Origin: JBBSEX01 sp038239345
GTDB taxonomy: Bacteria; Acidobacteriota; Terriglobia; Bryobacterales; Bryobacteraceae
Direction: 5' to 3'
Assembly: GCA_038239345.1 (NCBI GenBank)
Contig: JBBSEX010000020.1
Location: 31,518 to 95,517 of the forward strand
DNA length: 64,000 bases
A program made the position numbers and the translations under genes. The notes below the pieces were generated by a model. The model had not been told where the DNA came from. It saw nothing but the letters and a program-made list of their open reading frames with translations, and made no database searches. This document shows positions 63,948 to 64,000 of this stretch, in pieces. The number at the start of each line of letters is the position of its first letter. The stretch's first letter is position 1.

Positions 63948-64000
63948 TCAGCCAGCGATAACTGAGGATTTCAATTGTTCGGCAAACTCATTTGGCGTCC
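63948..64000 (-). CDS. IS3-type transposase OrfB, last codons
   Basis: The minus strand enters from the right edge reading TPNEFAEQLKSSVIAG and stop. RTPNEFA is the usual end of IS3-family integrase-core transposases. Only 16 codons are visible. The order relative to the OrfA fragment on the same strand is wrong for one element, so two elements are implied. Confidence 0.5.
   Translation of the reverse strand, partial: TPNEFAEQLKSSVIAG

Overview
The window looks like chromosomal DNA from an acidobacterium, most likely of the Bryobacterales/Solibacter lineage. This is inferred from family content, not from a database search. The marks are a MacB-like permease of the type often called acidobacterial duplicated orphan permease, a large Oar-like TonB receptor with a carboxypeptidase-regulatory N-terminus, a repeat protein ending in a Solibacter-type (TIGR03437-like) C-terminal domain plus a decayed second copy of that domain, CRTAC1/ASPIC proteins, and a PEP-CTERM protein. 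Coding density is high, both strands are used, and 4-base ATGA stop/start overlaps are very common. No rRNA, CRISPR array, plasmid or phage core was seen.

Layout. 1-0.9 kb: CoA-transferase (partial) and MaoC hydratase. 1.1-2.3 kb: serA. 2.3-6.3 kb: leftward chain PIG-L deacetylase, methyltransferase, glycosyltransferase and acyl-CoA-dehydrogenase-like protein, all with overlapping ends, then a secreted protein. 6.3-6.5 kb: tRNA-Val with a 3'-end remnant beside it. 6.5-11.8 kb: leftward chain Ser/Thr kinase, sulfite-oxidase/cytochrome fusion, rhodanese, ABA4-like protein and a membrane protein. 11.9-16.3 kb: ispG, then an ABC importer whose two permease domains are fused. 16.3-18 kb: ABC exporter pair. 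18.1-21.3 kb: TonB receptor; then tRNA-Arg and pckG. 23.4-31.4 kb: MFS transporter, small membrane protein, GAF histidine kinase, ECF sigma factor with its putative anti-sigma partner, a MauE-thioredoxin protein and an acyl-CoA synthetase. 31.5-38.9 kb: three large secreted or membrane proteins combining TPRs, FG-GAP/ASPIC repeats and a five-haem cytochrome. 39.9-40.4 kb: a non-coding interval holding a convincing leftward small-RNA candidate. 40.4-50.3 kb: secreted protein, TetR/permease pair, metallo-hydrolase, glutamate dehydrogenase, hrpB and DUF72. 50.5-56 kb: gamma-glutamyltransferase divergent from a zinc-ribbon/DinB/M28 peptidase group, then a lipocalin-like protein and a fatty-acid-hydroxylase-type enzyme. 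56.4-59 kb: PEP-CTERM protein and the CDP-glucose pair rfbF/rfbG. 59.1-64 kb: accessory ground with a membrane-glycosyltransferase pseudogene carrying three lesions, a decayed TIGR03437 domain, an intact SBBP-repeat protein, and scraps of two IS3-type elements.

Functional picture. Core metabolism is represented by serA, ispG, pckG, gdhA and the CoA enzymes. Around it sits cell-envelope work: extracytoplasmic redox (sulfite dehydrogenase, five-haem cytochrome), peptide turnover (GGT, M28), envelope lipid and sugar modification, and surface display. Seven genes have a -10-like hexamer 6-10 bases before the start codon, which suggests leaderless or near-leaderless mRNAs. One palindromic -10 element sits symmetrically between two divergent genes. 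The items most worth following are the TPR/FG-GAP/haem operon, the small RNA at 39.9 kb, the four-gene overlapping cassette at 3.4-6.3 kb and the kinase-sulfite-oxidase chain.
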